This document shows, in pieces, positions 1 to 44,900 of a DNA stretch of 64,000 nt. The translations under genes and the position numbers were made by a program. A model generated the notes under the pieces. It worked only from the letters and a program-made list of their open reading frames with translations, did no database searches and was not told the DNA's origin. This DNA comes from Lamellibrachia satsuma (taxonomy: Eukaryota; Annelida; Polychaeta; Sabellida; Siboglinidae), in assembly GCA_033239005.1 (NCBI GenBank), contig BSQZ01000125.1, forward strand, positions 317,501 to 381,500, read 5' to 3'. The number at the start of each line of letters is the position of its first letter. Position 1 is the first letter of the stretch.

Positions 1-1281
1 TAAACGCCACTACTATTTAAACTGTTTAACAGTCTCCCTTAGGAGGTGTCCTATAACCGATCTACTAAATATAAAACGTCAAATAAATGTACATTATAGT
101 TTTGTACTATAATGTTTGATGTGCAGGAGCTGATATATTACGCAAGTTGATGTTTCATATGATATTTCATTGCCAATAAATACAATTTGTTCATTTTTCA
201 TATGCTAAAATAGCATTATAGAGCTTGTGGAAAGCTAAAAGTCTACAATAAGCAACTTTTAATATCAACAATAACTGTTGCCTTTCCAAAATGTCTATTC
301 ACCACATATCAATACCAATTTCATGTTGTGTGCAGTACTTTGCAACCCTAACCGTAGCTAACCCCATCTCTAGCTAACCACATCCCTGGCTAACCATAAC
401 TCTGAAGTGGTTTACTTAAGATATAATCATTCCCATAAGCACAGGTTGATAGGAAAAGTGAACAGTTTGCTTGGAAAAGGCAGACAGCAGTAGCAATCAT
501 GAACATCATGGTACAGATCAGATGCCAAAATGGAAAGCAGCAAAAATTAGGGGGTATGACACAAGTATGTGACGGAACAGGTAGCCAATTTGGACTAGAG
601 CAGTCTTTGGTGATATTTGTGGTGTGGCCCAGTGCGTTAGCAACATTGTGTAACAAATTTGAACAGAATAGTTGTATTTTGGTTGTGTCACACCCACTGG
701 AAGCACTGCGTAGATCAGCATTTTGAAATCTGGCCGCGACTGGCATCTGGTCATGTGATACCCTTTTATGGTGGCGTATCGAAATCAAGCCGTTCGCCTT
801 GTATCTTATCAACTAGACGTATGAAAGCAGTCACATAAACAATAAAATTTGACAAACCTGACACATTGAAATTTACCCTAAATCCTGTTGAATGTGAAAA
901 ATTTCCAATTTTCTTACAAAGTTATGCCATGTTTGGTTTAAAATCAAGCAATTATATGAATACTAATTTAAAAATAAACTCATTAGTATATTCAAAGGGA
1001 CAGTAAGCAGGCTTCATTGGTTCGCAGAGCTATGTAAATCTAGTGTACATGATCTATGATTTATCAAGTGTCAAAATCGACCTATAATTAAATTATGTGA
1101 CTGGTTTTCAGCTAATAATACGGGCAAAGCATTGTTTAGACTTGGCTGTCAAACAAATAATAATGACTTGACAAGCAGGAGTGTTCCATAATGTTTCTAC
1201 ATATACACTGTGCCGCAACTTGATATAAAATTTGACACTTTCTCAAAGAAAAAATTCCCTATTGGGGGTAAGACCACAGTT
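1..1281. other. AT-rich intronic DNA, no gene recognised
   Basis: Part of the unc80 intron after E11. Short open frames at 390-812 (minus) and 499-726 (plus) overlap each other, resemble nothing I know and lack splice-bordered structure. I see no RNA gene or transposon ends. Confidence 0.5.
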
Positions 1282-2170
1282 GACCTTCCTGTTTATTGTT
1301 TCACACGAATGTAGGGCGTATTAAATTGCGATACGTGAATTTAAAGAATTCATATGATGTGACATAAGTGCAGGCATATTCACAGGTTTATTTGTAGAAG
1401 CTATTGGCTGTGAAATTGTGCATTTTTTTTAGAGTTTAACAGGCGGAGGGATTTATGGGAATTTTTCTGCTATGGGCCACGTGGGCACATGAATACATGG
1501 CTATTTTTTTCAAAATTGATGGGCATCGCACGTCAGGGCGTTTTAAAAGAGCTGGAGGTATGTGATTTTGATAAAACTTGGCCAGCATGTCAATGAGATG
1601 ATGGCAGTTGCTGTGAAAAAGTTTAAGAATTTTTAGTGGTCACATTTTCTTATAATCAGACAAAACATTAACATGGCCACCAATGCAATTCTCAACAGTG
1701 GTCTGACTCCTAGAGGGATCATGCCTCAGTTAGACTTCCTGGTATGTTACAGACGAATGTAGGGCATAGTAATTTTAGATGTGTAATTTTCCAAAAATCA
1801 TATCATCTGACATAACTGCGTTTGAGCAGACACATTGGCAAGTTTGCTGGTAGAACACGTTAGCAGTGTAACCATGGATTTTTAGATGATTTAAACAGGC
1901 GGGAGGATTTTTGGCGATTTTTTTTGCCACAAGGCACGTGTGCTTAGTAATTTATGCAGAAATTGGTAAATATTGACGGGTATGACATTTCAAGAGTTAG
2001 AAATATGTGATTTTTACAAAACTCGACCAGCATGTCGATGAGATGATGACAATGGTAGGAAAGAAGTTTCAGAATTTTTTATGGTCCCGTTTTCTTATAA
2101 TCGTGCAAAACGTTAACATGGTCACCAATGGGATACGTAACAGTAGGCTGAACCCTAGAGGACTGACCAT
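1282..2170. repeat. Diverged ~450-bp tandem duplication
   Basis: Copy 1 (1282-1732) and copy 2 (1733-2170) share blocks in the same order: CGAATGTAGGGC at 1308 and 1753, TTTAACAGGCGG(G)AGG near 1436 and 1891, CACGTG-containing segments near 1478 and 1935, and a final ACATGG-CACCAATG near 1673 and 2117. Identity looks moderate with many substitutions, so the duplication is old. Confidence 0.7.
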
Positions 2171-2439
2171 CAAGGAGAAGCAGGAGTGGGAACACAGAGG
2201 TAGACCTTCATGAAGGAAGTGGGAGTAAGAACACAGAGGACTGACCTTCATCAAGGAAATGGGAGTGAGAACACGGAGGATTGACCTTATGAAGAAAGTG
2301 GGAGTGGGAACACAGAGGAATGACCTTCAACAAGGAAGTTGGAGTGGGAACATAGAGGAGTGACCATCAAGAAGCAGGAGTGGGAATACAGAGGACTGAC
2401 CTTCATCAAGAAGTGGGAGTGAGAACACGGAGGACTGAC
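2171..2439 (-). repeat. unc80: ~40-bp minisatellite seeded by E11 donor
   Basis: About seven imperfect units follow the E11 donor. On the minus strand each unit reads like the exon end and donor, TTGATGAAG|GTCAGTCC, followed by CTCYGTRTTCYCACTCC. The authentic donor at 2439 is the first copy in the direction of transcription. Several units have lost a good donor (GTCATTCC, GTCACTCC), and the most distal unit merges with the 450-bp duplication. Confidence 0.75.
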
Positions 2440-32485
<30,046 letters not shown>

Positions 32486-32574
32486 CTGTTTTGTAATAAC
32501 ATATTAATTAGTACTTACTACACAGTTTGCAATTCAATTAAAAATAAACAGTGTAAAATAGAAGAGCAGATTTA

Positions 32575-32815
32575 AAAAGAGTTGCCATCCAAGGCAAAAG
32601 GCCAGATGGCAAGTGGACAAGGATGCCATTGGCTTATCAACAGTCCAACAATTATTCATCTGTGTGTAGCCAGCCCTTCTGAGATATTTGTCAATTTGGT
32701 TTTTAAACACATTCATTTACACAATCTTTACATAATTTGTTCCATTCAGTTATTGTTCTTTGTGAGAATAAGTACTTTCTGATGTCTAATCTACTTAACT
32801 AAATATAATCTACTG
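32575..32815 (-). mobile_element. 5'-truncated CR1 fragment (3' end)
   Basis: A diverged 3' end of the same CR1 family on the minus strand (FKNQIDKYLRRAGYT, then TGATAAGCCAATGGCATCCT), lying between E1 and the 46-bp satellite. More substitutions than the copy at 31314. Confidence 0.85.
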
Positions 32816-32930
32816 ATTAAAACATTTCATAAATCTATACAGAAAGTATTTATTAATATATTACAGGTCAATAAAACACAGGTAAAGAAATACATTTACA
32901 TTGTTTTTCTCATACGCTTATTTAAAAAGT

Positions 32931-35900
32931 CTGTTGAAATGAATGACTACAGCTGCCTGTTGGGTGTAGAAGACATGTTGAAGTGAATGTACATAGTTGC
33001 CTGTTGGATGTAGAAGATGTGTGTTGAAGTGAATGAACATAGATGTTTGTTGGATGAATAAGACATGTGTTGAATGAATGAACATAGTTGCATGTTGGAT
33101 GTAGAAGACATGTGTTGAAGTGAATGAACATAGTTGCCTGTTGGATGTAGAAGACATGTGTTGAAGTGAATGAACATAGTTGTCTGTTGGATGTAGAAGA
33201 CATGTGTTGAAGTGAATGAACATAGTTGCATGTTGGATGTAGAAGACATGTATTGAAGTGAATCAACATAGTTGCCTGCTGGATGTAGAAGACATGTGTT
33301 GAAGTGAATGAACATAGTTGTCTGTTGGATGAATAAGACATATGTTGAATGAATGAACATAGTTGCCTGTTGGATGTAGAAGACATGTATTGAAGTGAAT
33401 GAACATAATTGTCTGTTGGATGTAGAAGACATGTGTTGAAGTGAATGAACATAGTTGCCTGTTGGATGTAGAAGACATGTATTGAAGTAAATGAACATAG
33501 TTGCCTGTTGGATGTAGAAGACATGTGTTGAAGTGAATGAACATAGTTGCATGTTGGATGTAGAAGACATGTATTGAAGTGAATGAACATAGTTGCCTGA
33601 TGGATGTAGAAGACATGTGTTGAAGTGAATGAACATAGTTGTCTGTTGGATGAATAAGACATGTGTTGAATGAATGAACATAGTCGCCTGTTGGATGTAG
33701 AAGACATGTATTGAAGTGAATGAACATAGTTGTCTGTTGGATGTAGAAGACATGTGTTGAAGTGAATGAACATAGTTGCCTGTTGGATGTAGAAGACATG
33801 TGTTGAAGTGAATGAACATAGTTGCCTGTTGGATGTAGAAGACATGTGTTGAAGTAAATGAACATAGTTGCATGTTGGATGTAGAAGACATGTGTTGAAG
33901 TAAATGAACATAGTTGCATGTTGGATGTAGAAGACATGTGTTGAAGTGAATGAACATAGTTGCCTGTTGGATGTAGAAGACATGTGTTGAAGTAAATGAA
34001 CATAGTTGCATGATGGATGTAGAAGACATGTGTTGAAGTGAATGAACATAGTTGTCTGTTGGATGTAGAAGACATGTGTTGAAGTAAATGAACATAGTTG
34101 CCTGTTGGATGTAGAAGACATGTGTTGAAGTAAATGAACATAGTTGCATGTTGGATGTAGAAGACATGTGTTGAAGTGAATGAACATAGTTGCATGTTGG
34201 ATGTAGAAGACATGCGTTGAAGTAAATGAACATAGATGCATGTTGGATGTAGAAGACATGTGTTGAAGTGAATGAACAAAGTTGCATGTTGGATGTAGAA
34301 GACATGTGTTGAAGTAAATGAACATAGTTGCATGTTGGATGTAGAAGACATGTGTTGAAGTAAATGAACATAGATGCCTGTTGGATATGGAAGACATGTA
34401 TTGAAGTGAATGAACATAGTTGCATATTGGATGTAGAAGACATGTGTTGAAGTGAATGAACGTAGTTGCCTGTTGGATGTAGAAGACATGTGTTGAAGTA
34501 AATGAACATAGATGTCTGTTGGATGAAGAAGACATGTGTTGAAGTGAATGAACATAGTTGCCTGTTGGATGTAGAAGACATGTGTTGAAGTAAATGAACA
34601 TAGTTGCATGTTGGATGTAGAAGACATGTGTTGAAGTGAATGAACATAGTTGAATGTTGGATGTAGAAGACATGTGTTGAAGTAAATGAACATAGTTGCA
34701 TGTTGGATGAAGAAGACATGTGTTGAAGTGAATGAACATAGTTGCCTGTTGGATGTAGAAGACATGTGTTGAAGTAAATGAACATAGTTGCATGTTGGAT
34801 GTAGAAGACATTTGTTCAAGTGAATGAACATAGTTGCCTGTTGGATGTAGAAGACATGTGTTGAAGTAAATGAACATAGTTGCATGTTGGATGTAGAAGA
34901 CATGTGTTGAAGTGAATGAACATAGTTGAATGTTGGATGTAGAAGACATGTGTTGAAGTAAATGAACATAGTTGCATGTTGGATGAAGAAGACATGTGTT
35001 GAAGTGAATGAACATAGTTGCCTGTTGGATGTAGAAGACATGTGTTGAAGTAAATGAACATAGTTGCATGTTGGATGTAGAAGACATTTGTTCAAGTGAA
35101 TGAACATAGTTGCCTGTTGGATGTAGAAGACATGTGTTGAAGTAAATGAACATAGTTGCATGTTGGATGTAGAAGACATGTGTTGAAGTGAATGAACATA
35201 ATTGCATGTTGGATGTAGAAGACATGTGTTGAAGTGAATGAACATAGTTGCCTCTTGGATGTAGAAGACATGTGTTGAAGTGAATGAACATAGCTGCATG
35301 TTGGATGTAGAAGACATGTGTTGAAGTGAATGAACATAGTTGCCTGTTGGATGTAGAAGACATGTGTTGAAGTAAATGAACATAGATGTATGTTGGATGT
35401 AGAAGACATGTGTTGAAGTGAATGAACATAGTTGCATGTTGGATGTAGAAGACATGTGTTGAAGTAAATGAACATAGTTGCATGTTGGATGTAGAAGACA
35501 TGTGTTGAAGTGAATGAACATAGTTGCCTGTTGGATGTAGAAGACATGTGTTGAAGTAAATGAACATAGTTGCATGATGGATGTAGAAGACATGTGTTGA
35601 AGTGAATGAACATAGTTGTCTGTTGGATGTAGAAGACATGTGTTGAAGTAAATGAACATAGTTGCCTGTTGGATGTAGAAGACATGTGTTGAAGTAAATG
35701 AACATAGTTGCATGTTGGATGTAGAAGACATGTGTTGAAGTGAATGAACATAGTTGCATGTTGGATGTAGAAGACATGCGTTGAAGTAAATGAACATAGA
35801 TGCATGTTGGATGTAGAAGACATGTGTTGAAGTGAATGAACAAAGTTGCATGTTGGATGTAGAAGACATGTGTTGAAGTGAATGAACATAGTTGTCTGTT

Positions 35901-38900
35901 GGATGAATAAGACATGTGTTGAATGAATGAACATAGTTGCCTGTTGGATGTAGAAGACATGTATTGAAGTGAATGAACATAATTGTCTGTTGGATGTAGA
36001 AGACATGTGTTGAAGTGAATGAACATAGTTGCCTGTTGGATGTAGAAGACATGTATTGAAGTAAATGAACATAGTTGCCTGTTGGATGTAGAAGACATGT
36101 GTTGAAGTGAATGAACATAGTTGCATGTTGGATGTAGAAGACATGTATTGAAGTGAATGAACATAGTTGCCTGTTGGATGTAGAAGACATGTGTTGAAGT
36201 GAATGAACATAGTTGTCTGTTGGATGAATAAGACATGTGTTGAATGAATGAACATAGTCGCCTGTTGGATGTAGAAGACATGTATTGAAGTGAATGAACA
36301 TAGTTGTCTGTTGGATGTAGAAGACATGTGTTGAAGTGAATGAACATAGTTGCCTGTTGGATGTAGAAGACATGTGTTGAAGTGAATGAACATAGTTGCC
36401 TGTTGGATGTAGAAGACATGTGTTGAAGTAAATGAACATAGTTGCATGTTGGATGTAGAAGACATGTGTTGAAGTAAATGAACATAGTTGCATGTTGGAT
36501 GAAGAAGACATGTGTTGAAGTGAATGAACATAGTTGCCTGTTGGATGTAGAAGACATGTGTTGAAGTAAATGAACATAGTTGCATGATGGATGTAGAAGA
36601 CATGTGTTGAAGTGAATGAACATAGTTGTCTGTTGGATGTAGAAGACATGTGTTGAAGTAAATGAACATAGTTGCCTGTTGGATGTAGAAGACATGTGTT
36701 GAAGTGAATGAACATAGTTGCATGTTGGATGTAGAAGACATGTGTTGAAGTGAATGAACATAGTTGCCTGTTGGATGTAGAAGACATGTGTTGAAGTAAA
36801 TGAACATAGATGCATGTTGGATGTAGAAGACATGTGTTGAAGTGAATGAACAAAGTTGCATGTTGGATGTAGAAGACATGTGTTGAAGTAAATGAACATA
36901 GTTGCATGTTGGATGTAGAAGACATGTGTTGAAGTAAATGAACATAGATGCCTGTTGGATGTAGAAGACATGTATTGAAGTGAATGAACATAGTTGCATA
37001 TTGGATGTAGAAGACATGTGTTGAAGTGAATGAACGTAGTTGCCTGTTGGATGTAGAAGACATGTGTTGAAGTGAATGAACATAGATGTCTGTTGGATGA
37101 AGAAGACATGTGTTGAAGTGAATGAACATAGTTGCCTGTTGGATGTAGAAGACATGTGTTGAAGTAAATGAACATAGTTGCATGTTGGATGTAGAAGACA
37201 TGTGTTGAAGTGAATGAACATAGTTGAATGTTGGATGTAGAAGACATGTGTTGAAGTAAATGAACATAGTTGCATGTTGGATGAAGAAGACATGTGTTGA
37301 AGTGAATGAACATAGTTGCCTGTTGGATGTAGAAGACATGTGTTGAAGTAAATGAACATAGATGTATGTTGGATGTAGAAGACATGTGTTGAAGTGAATG
37401 AACATAGTTGCATGTTGGATGTAGAAGACATGTGTTGAAGTAAATGAACATAGTTGCATGTTGGATGTAGAAGACATGTGTTGAAGTAAATGAACATAGT
37501 TGCATGTTGGATGTAGAAGACATGTGTTGAAGTGAATGAACATAGTTGCATGTTGGATGTAGAAGACATGTGTTGAAGTGAATGAACATAGTTGCCTGTT
37601 GGATGTAGAAGACATGTGTTGAAGTAAATGAACATAGTTGCATGTTGGATGTAGAAGACATTTGTTCAAGTGAATGAACATAGTTGCCTGTTGGATGTAG
37701 AAGACATGTGTTGAAGTAAATGAACATAGTTGCATGTTGGATGTAGAAGACATGTGTTGAAGTGAATGAACATAATTGCATGTTGGATGTAGAAGACATG
37801 TGTTGAAGTGAATGAACATAGTTGCCTCTTGGATGTAGAAGACATGTGTTGAAGTGAATGAACATAGCTGCATGTTGGATGTAGAAGACATGTGTTGAAG
37901 TGAATGAACATAGTTGCCTGTTGGATGTAGAAGACATGTGTTGAAGTAAATGAACATAGTTGCCTGTTGGATGTAGAAGACATGTGTTGAAGTGAATGAA
38001 CATAGTTGTCATGTTGGATGTAGAAGACATGTGTTGAAGTGAATGAACATAGTTGCATGTTGGATGTAGAAGACATGTGTTGAAGTGAATGAACATAGTT
38101 GCCTGTTGGATGTAGAAGACATGTGTTGAAGTGAATGAACATAGTTGCCTGTTGGATGTAGAAGACATGTGTTGAAGTGAATGAACATAGTTGCCTGTTG
38201 GATGTAGAAGACATGTGTTGAAGTAAATGAACATAGTTGCATGTTGGATGTAGAAGACATGTGTTGAAGTAAATGAACATAGTTGCATGTTGGATGTAGA
38301 AGACATGTGTTGAAGTGAATGAACATAGTTGCCTGTTGGATGTAGAAGACATGTGTTGAAGTAAATGAACATAGTTGCATGATGGATGTAGAAGACATGT
38401 GTTGAAGTGAATGAACATAGTTGTCTGTTGGATGTAGAAGACATGTGTTGAAGTAAATGAACATAGTTGCCTGTTGGATGTAGAAGACATGTGTTGAAGT
38501 AAATGAACATAGTTGCCTGTTGGATGTAGAAGACATGTGTTGAAGTTAATGAACATAGTTGCATGTTGGATGTAGAAGACATGTGTTGAAGTAAATGAAC
38601 ATAGTTGCATGTTGGATGTAGAAGACATGTGTTGAAGTGAATGAACAAAGTTGCATGTTGGATGTAGAAGACATGTGTTGAAGTGAATGAACATAGTTGC
38701 ATGTTGGATGTAGAAGACATGTGTTGAAGTAAATGAACATAGATGCCTGTTGGATATGGAAGACATGTGTTGAAGTGAATGAACATAGTTGCATATTGGA
38801 TGTAGAAGACATGTGTTGAAGTGAATGAACATAGTTGCCTGTTGGATGTAGAAGACATGTGTTGAAGTAAATGAACATAGATGTCTGTTGGATGTAGAAG

Positions 38901-41900
38901 ACATTTGTTGAAGTGAATGAACATAGTTGCCTGTTGGATGTAGAAGACATGTGTTGAAGTAAATGAACATAGTTGCATGTTGGATGTAGAAGACATGTGT
39001 TGAAGTGAATGAACATAATTGCATGTTGGATGTAGAAGACATGTGTTGAAGTGAATGAACATAGTTGCCTCTTGGATGTAGAAGACATGTGTTGAAGTGA
39101 ATGAACATAGTTGCCTGTTGGATGTAGAAGACATGTGTTGAAGTAAATGAACATAGATGTATGTTGGATGTAGAAGACATGTGTTGAAGTGAATGAACAT
39201 AGTTGCATGTTGGATGTAGAAGACATGTGTTGAAGTAAATGAACATAGTTGCATGTTGGATGTAGAAGACATGTGTTGAAGTAAATGAACATAGTTGCAT
39301 GTTGGATGTAGAAGACATGTGTTGAAGTGAATGAACATAGTTGCCTCTTGGATGTAGAAGACATGTGTTGAAGTCAATGAACATAGTTGCCTGTTGGATG
39401 TAGAAGACATGTGTTGAAGTAAATGAACATAGTTGTATGTTGGATGTAGAAGACATGTGTTGAAGTGAATGAACATAGTTGCCTGTTGGATGTAGAAGAC
39501 ATGTGTTGAAGTAAATGAACATAGTTGCATGTTGGATGTAGAAGACATGTGTTGAAGTGAATGAACATAGTTGCATGTTGGATGTAGAAGACATGTGTTG
39601 AAGTGAATGAACATAGTTGCCTGTTGGATGTAGAAGACATGTGTTGAAGTGAATGAACATAGCTGCATGTTGGATGTAGAAGACATGTGTTGAAGTGAAT
39701 GAACATAGTTGCATGTTGGATGTAGAAGACATGTGTTGAAGTGAATGAACATAGTTGCCTGTTGGATGTAGAAGACATGTGTTGAAGTGAATGAACATAA
39801 TTGCATGTTGGATGTAGAAGACATGTGTTGAAGTGAATGAACATAGTTGCCTCTTGGATGTAGAAGACATGTGTTGAAGTGAATGAACATAGTTGCCTGT
39901 TGGATGTAGAAGACATGTGTTGAAGTAAATGAACATAGTTGCATGTTGGATGTAGAAGACATGTGTTGAAGTGAATGAACATAGTTGCCTGTTGGATGTA
40001 GAAGACATGTGTTGAAGTGAATGAACATAGATGTCTGTTGGATGAAGAAGACATGTGTTGAAGTGAATGAACATAGTTGCCTGTTGGATGTAGAAGACAT
40101 GTATTGAAGTGAATGAACATAGTTGTCTGTTGGATGTAGAAGACATGTGTTGAAGTGAATGAACATAGTTGCCTGTTGGATGTAGAAGACATGTGTTGAA
40201 GTGAATGAACATAGTTGCCTGTTGGATGTAGAAGACATGTGTTGAAGTAAATGAACATAGTTGCATGTTGGATGTAGAAGACATGTGTTGAAGTAAATGA
40301 ACATAGTTGCATGTTGGATGTAGAAGACATGTGTTGAAGTGAATGAACATAGTTGCCTGTTGGATGTAGAAGACATGTGTTGAAGTAAATGAACATAGTT
40401 GCATGTTGGATGTAGAAGACATGTGTTGAAGTGAATGAACATAGTTGAATGTTGGATGTAGAAGACATGTGTTGAAGTAAATGAACATAGTTGCATGTTG
40501 GATGTAGAAGACATGTGTTGAAGTAAATGAACATAGTTGCATGTTGGATGTAGAAGACATGTGTTGAAGTGAATGAACATAGTTGCATGTTGGATGTAGA
40601 AGACATGTGTTGAAGTGAATGAACATAGTTGCCTGTTGGATGTAGAAGACATGTGTTGAAGTTAATGAACATAGTTGCATGTTGGATGTAGAAGACATGT
40701 GTTGAAGTGAATGAACATAGTTGCATGTTGGATGTAGAAGACATGTGTTGAAGTAAATGAACATAGATGCCTGTTGGATATGGAAGACATGTATTGAAGT
40801 GAATGAACATAGTTGCCTGTTGGATGTAGAAGACATGTGTTGAAGTAAATGAACATAGTTGCATGTTGGATGTAGAAGACATTTGTTCAAGTGAATGAAC
40901 ATAGTTGCCTGTTGGATGTAGAAGACATGTGTTGAAGTAAATGAACATAGTTGCATGTTGGATGTAGAAGACATGTGTTGAAGTGAATGAACATAGTTGC
41001 ATGTTGGATGTAGAAGACATGTGTTGAAGTGAATGAACATAGTTGCCTGTTGGATGTAGAAGACATGTGTTGAAGTGAATGAACATAGTTGCATGTTGGA
41101 TGTAGAAGACATGTGTTGAAGTGAATGAACATAGTTGCCTGTTGGATGTAGAAGACATGTGTTGAAGTAAATGAACATAGTTGCATGTTGGATGTAGAAG
41201 ACATGTGTTGAAGTGAATGAACATAGTTGCATGTTGGATGTAGAAGACATGTGTTGAAGTAAATGAACATAGTTGCATGTTGGATGTAGAAGACATGTGT
41301 TGAAGTGAATGAACATAGTTGAATGTTGGATGTAGAAGACATGTGTTGAAGTAAATGAACATAGTTGCATGTTGGATGAAGAAGACATGTGTTGAAGTAA
41401 ATGAACATAGTTGCATGTTGGATGTAGAAGACATGTGTTGAAGTGAATGAACATAATTGCATGTTGGATGTAGAAGACATTTGTTGAAGTAAATGAACAT
41501 AGATGTATGTTGGATGTAGAAGACATGTGTTGAAGTGAATGAACATAGTTGCATGTTGGATGTAGAAGACATGTGTTGAAGTAAATGAACATAGTTGCAT
41601 GTTGGATGTAGAAGACATGTGTTGAAGTGAATGAACATAGATGCCTGTTGGATGTAGAAGACATGTGTTGAAGTAAATGAACATAGTTGCCTGTTGGATG
41701 TAGAAGACATGTGTTGAAGTGAATGAACATAGTTGCCTGTTGGATGTAGAAGACATGTGTTGAAGTGAATGAACATAGTTGCATCTTGGATGTAGAAGAC
41801 ATGTGTTGAAGTGAATGAACATAGTTGCCTCTTGGATGTAGAAGACATGTGTTGAAGTGAATGAACATAGTTGCCTGTTGGATGTAGAAGACATGTGTTG

Positions 41901-44900
41901 AAGTAAATGAACATAGTTGCATGTTGGATGCAGAAGACATGTGTTGAAGTGAATGAACATAGTCGCCTGTTGGATGTAGAAGACATGTATTGAAGTGAAT
42001 GAACATAGTTGTCTGTTGGATGTAGAAGACATGTGTTGAAGTGAATGAACATAGTTGCCTGTTGGATGTAGAAGACATGTGTTGAAGTAAATGAACATAG
42101 ATGCATGTTGGATGTAGAAGACATGTGTTGAAGTGAATGAACATAGTTGCATGTTGGATGTAGAAGACATGTGTTGAAGTAAATGAACATAGTTGCATGT
42201 TGGATGTAGAAGACATGTGTTGAAGTGAATGAACATAGTTGCATGTTGGATGTAGAAGACATGTGTTGAAGTGAATGAACATAGTTGCCTGTTGGATGTA
42301 GAAGACATGTGTTGAAGTAAATGAACATAGTTGCATGTTGGATGTAGAAGACATGTGTTGAAGTGAATGAACATAGTTGTCTGTTGGATGTAGAAGACAT
42401 GTGTTGAAGTAAATGAACATAGTTGCCTGTTGGATGTAGAAGACATGTGTTGAAGTAAATGAACATAGTTGCATGTTGGATGTAGAAGACATGTGTTGAA
42501 GTGAATGAACATAGTTGCATGTTGGATGTAGAAGACATGCGTTGAAGTAAATGAACATAGATGCATGTTGGATGTAGAAGACATGTGTTGAAGTGAATGA
42601 ACATAGTTGCATGTTGGATGTAGAAGACATGTGTTGAAGTGAATGAACATAGTTGCCTGTTGGATGTAGAAGACATGTGTTGAAGTAAATGAACATAGTT
42701 GCATGTTGGATGTAGAAGACATGTGTTGAAGTGAATGAACATAGTTGCATGTTGGATGTAGAAGACATGTGTTGAAGTGAATGAACATAGTTGCCTGTTG
42801 GATGTAGAAGACATGTGTTGAAGTAAATGAACATAGATGTCTGTTGGATGAAGAAGACATGTGTTGAAGTGAATGAACATAGTTGCCTGTTGGATGTAGA
42901 AGACATGTGTTGAAGTAAATGAACATAGTTGCATGTTGGATGTAGAAGACATGTGTTGAAGTGAATGAACAAAGTTGCATGTTGGATGTAGAAGACATGT
43001 GTTGAAGTAAATGAACATAGTTGCATGTTGGATGTAGAAGACATGTGTTGAAGTAAATGAACATAGATACCTGTTGGATATGGAAGACATGTATTGAAGT
43101 GAATGAACATAGTTGCATATTGGATGTAGAAGACATGTGTTGAAGTGAATGAACGTAGTTGCCTGTTGGATGTAGAAGACATGTGTTGAAGTAAATGAAC
43201 ATAGATGTCTGTTGGATGTAGAAGACATGTGTTGAAGTGAATGAACATAGTTGCATGTTGGATGTAGAAGACATGTGTTGAAGTAAATGAACATAGTTGC
43301 ATGTTGGATGTAGAAGACATGTGTTGAAGTGAATGAACATAGTTGCATGTTGGATGTAGAAGACATGTGTTGAAGTAAATGAACATAGTTGCATGTTGGA
43401 TGTAGAAGACATGTGTTGAAGTAAATGAACATAGATGCCTGTTGGATATGGAAGACATGTATTGAAGTGAATGAACATAGTTGCATATTGGATGTAGAAG
43501 ACATGTGTTGAAGTGAATGAACGTAGTTGCCTGTTGGATGTAGAAGACATGTGTTGAAGTAAATGAACATAGTTGCATGTTGGATGTAGAAGACATGTGT
43601 TGAAGTGAATGAACATAGTTGCATGTTGGATGTAGAAGACATGTGTTGAAGTAAATGAACATAGTTGCATGTTGGATGTAGAAGACATGTGTTGAAGTAA
43701 ATGAACATAGATGCCTGTTGGATGTAGAAGACATGTATTGAAGTGAATGAACATAGTTGCATATTGGATGTAGAAGACATGTGTTGAAGTGAATGAACGT
43801 AGTTGCCTGTTGGATGTAGAAGACATGTGTTGAAGTAAATGAACATAGTTGCATGTTGGATGTAGAAGACATGTGTTGAAGTGAATGAACATAGTTGCAT
43901 GTTGGATGTAGAAGACATGTGTTGAAGTAAATGAACATAGTTGCATGTTGGATGTAGAAGACATGTGTTGAAGTGAATGAACATAGTTGCCTGTTGGATG
44001 TAGAAGACATGTGTTGAAGTAAATGAACATAGTTGCATGATGGATGTAGAAGACATGTGTTGAAGTGAATGAACATAGTTGTCTGTTGGATGTAGAAGAC
44101 ATGTGTTGAAGTAAATGAACATAGTTGCCTGTTGGATGTAGAAGACATGTGTTGAAGTAAATGAACATAGTTGCATGTTGGATGTAGAAGACATGTGTTG
44201 AAGTGAATGAACATAGTTGCATGTTGGATGTAGAAGACATGTGTTGAAGTGAATGAACATAGTTGCATGTTGGATGAAGAAGACATGTGTTGAAGTGAAT
44301 GAACATAGTTGCATGTTGGATGTAGAAGACATGTGTTGAAGTAAATGAACATAGTTGCATGTTGGATGTAGAAGACATGTGTTGAAGTAAATGAACATAG
44401 ATGCCTGTTGGATATGGAAGACATGTATTGAAGTGAATGAACATAGTTGCATATTGGATGTAGAAGACATGTGTTGAAGTGAATGAACGTAGTTGCCTGT
44501 TGGATGTAGAAGACATGTGTTGAAGTAAATGAACATAGATGTCTGTTGGATGAAGAAGACATGTGTTGAAGTGAATGAACATAGTTGCCTGTTGGATGTA
44601 GAAGACATGTGTTGAAGTAAATGAACATAGTTGCATGTTGGATGTAGGTAGAAGACATGTGTTGAAGTGAATGAACATAGTTGAATGTTGGATGTAGAAG
44701 ACATGTGTTGAAGTAAATGAACATAGTTGCATGTTGGATGTAGAAGACATGTGTTGAAGTGAATGAACATAGTTGCCTGTTGGATGTAGAAGACATGTGT
44801 TGAAGTAAATGAACATAGTTGTATGTTGGATGTAGAAGACATGTGTTGAAGTGAATGAACATAGTTGCATGTTGGATGTAGAAGACATGTGTTGAAGTAA

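Noticed and set aside
390..812. 140-codon minus-strand frame as a gene
   Set aside because: No recognisable domain, overlapping frames on both strands, and located inside the unc80 intron after E11.
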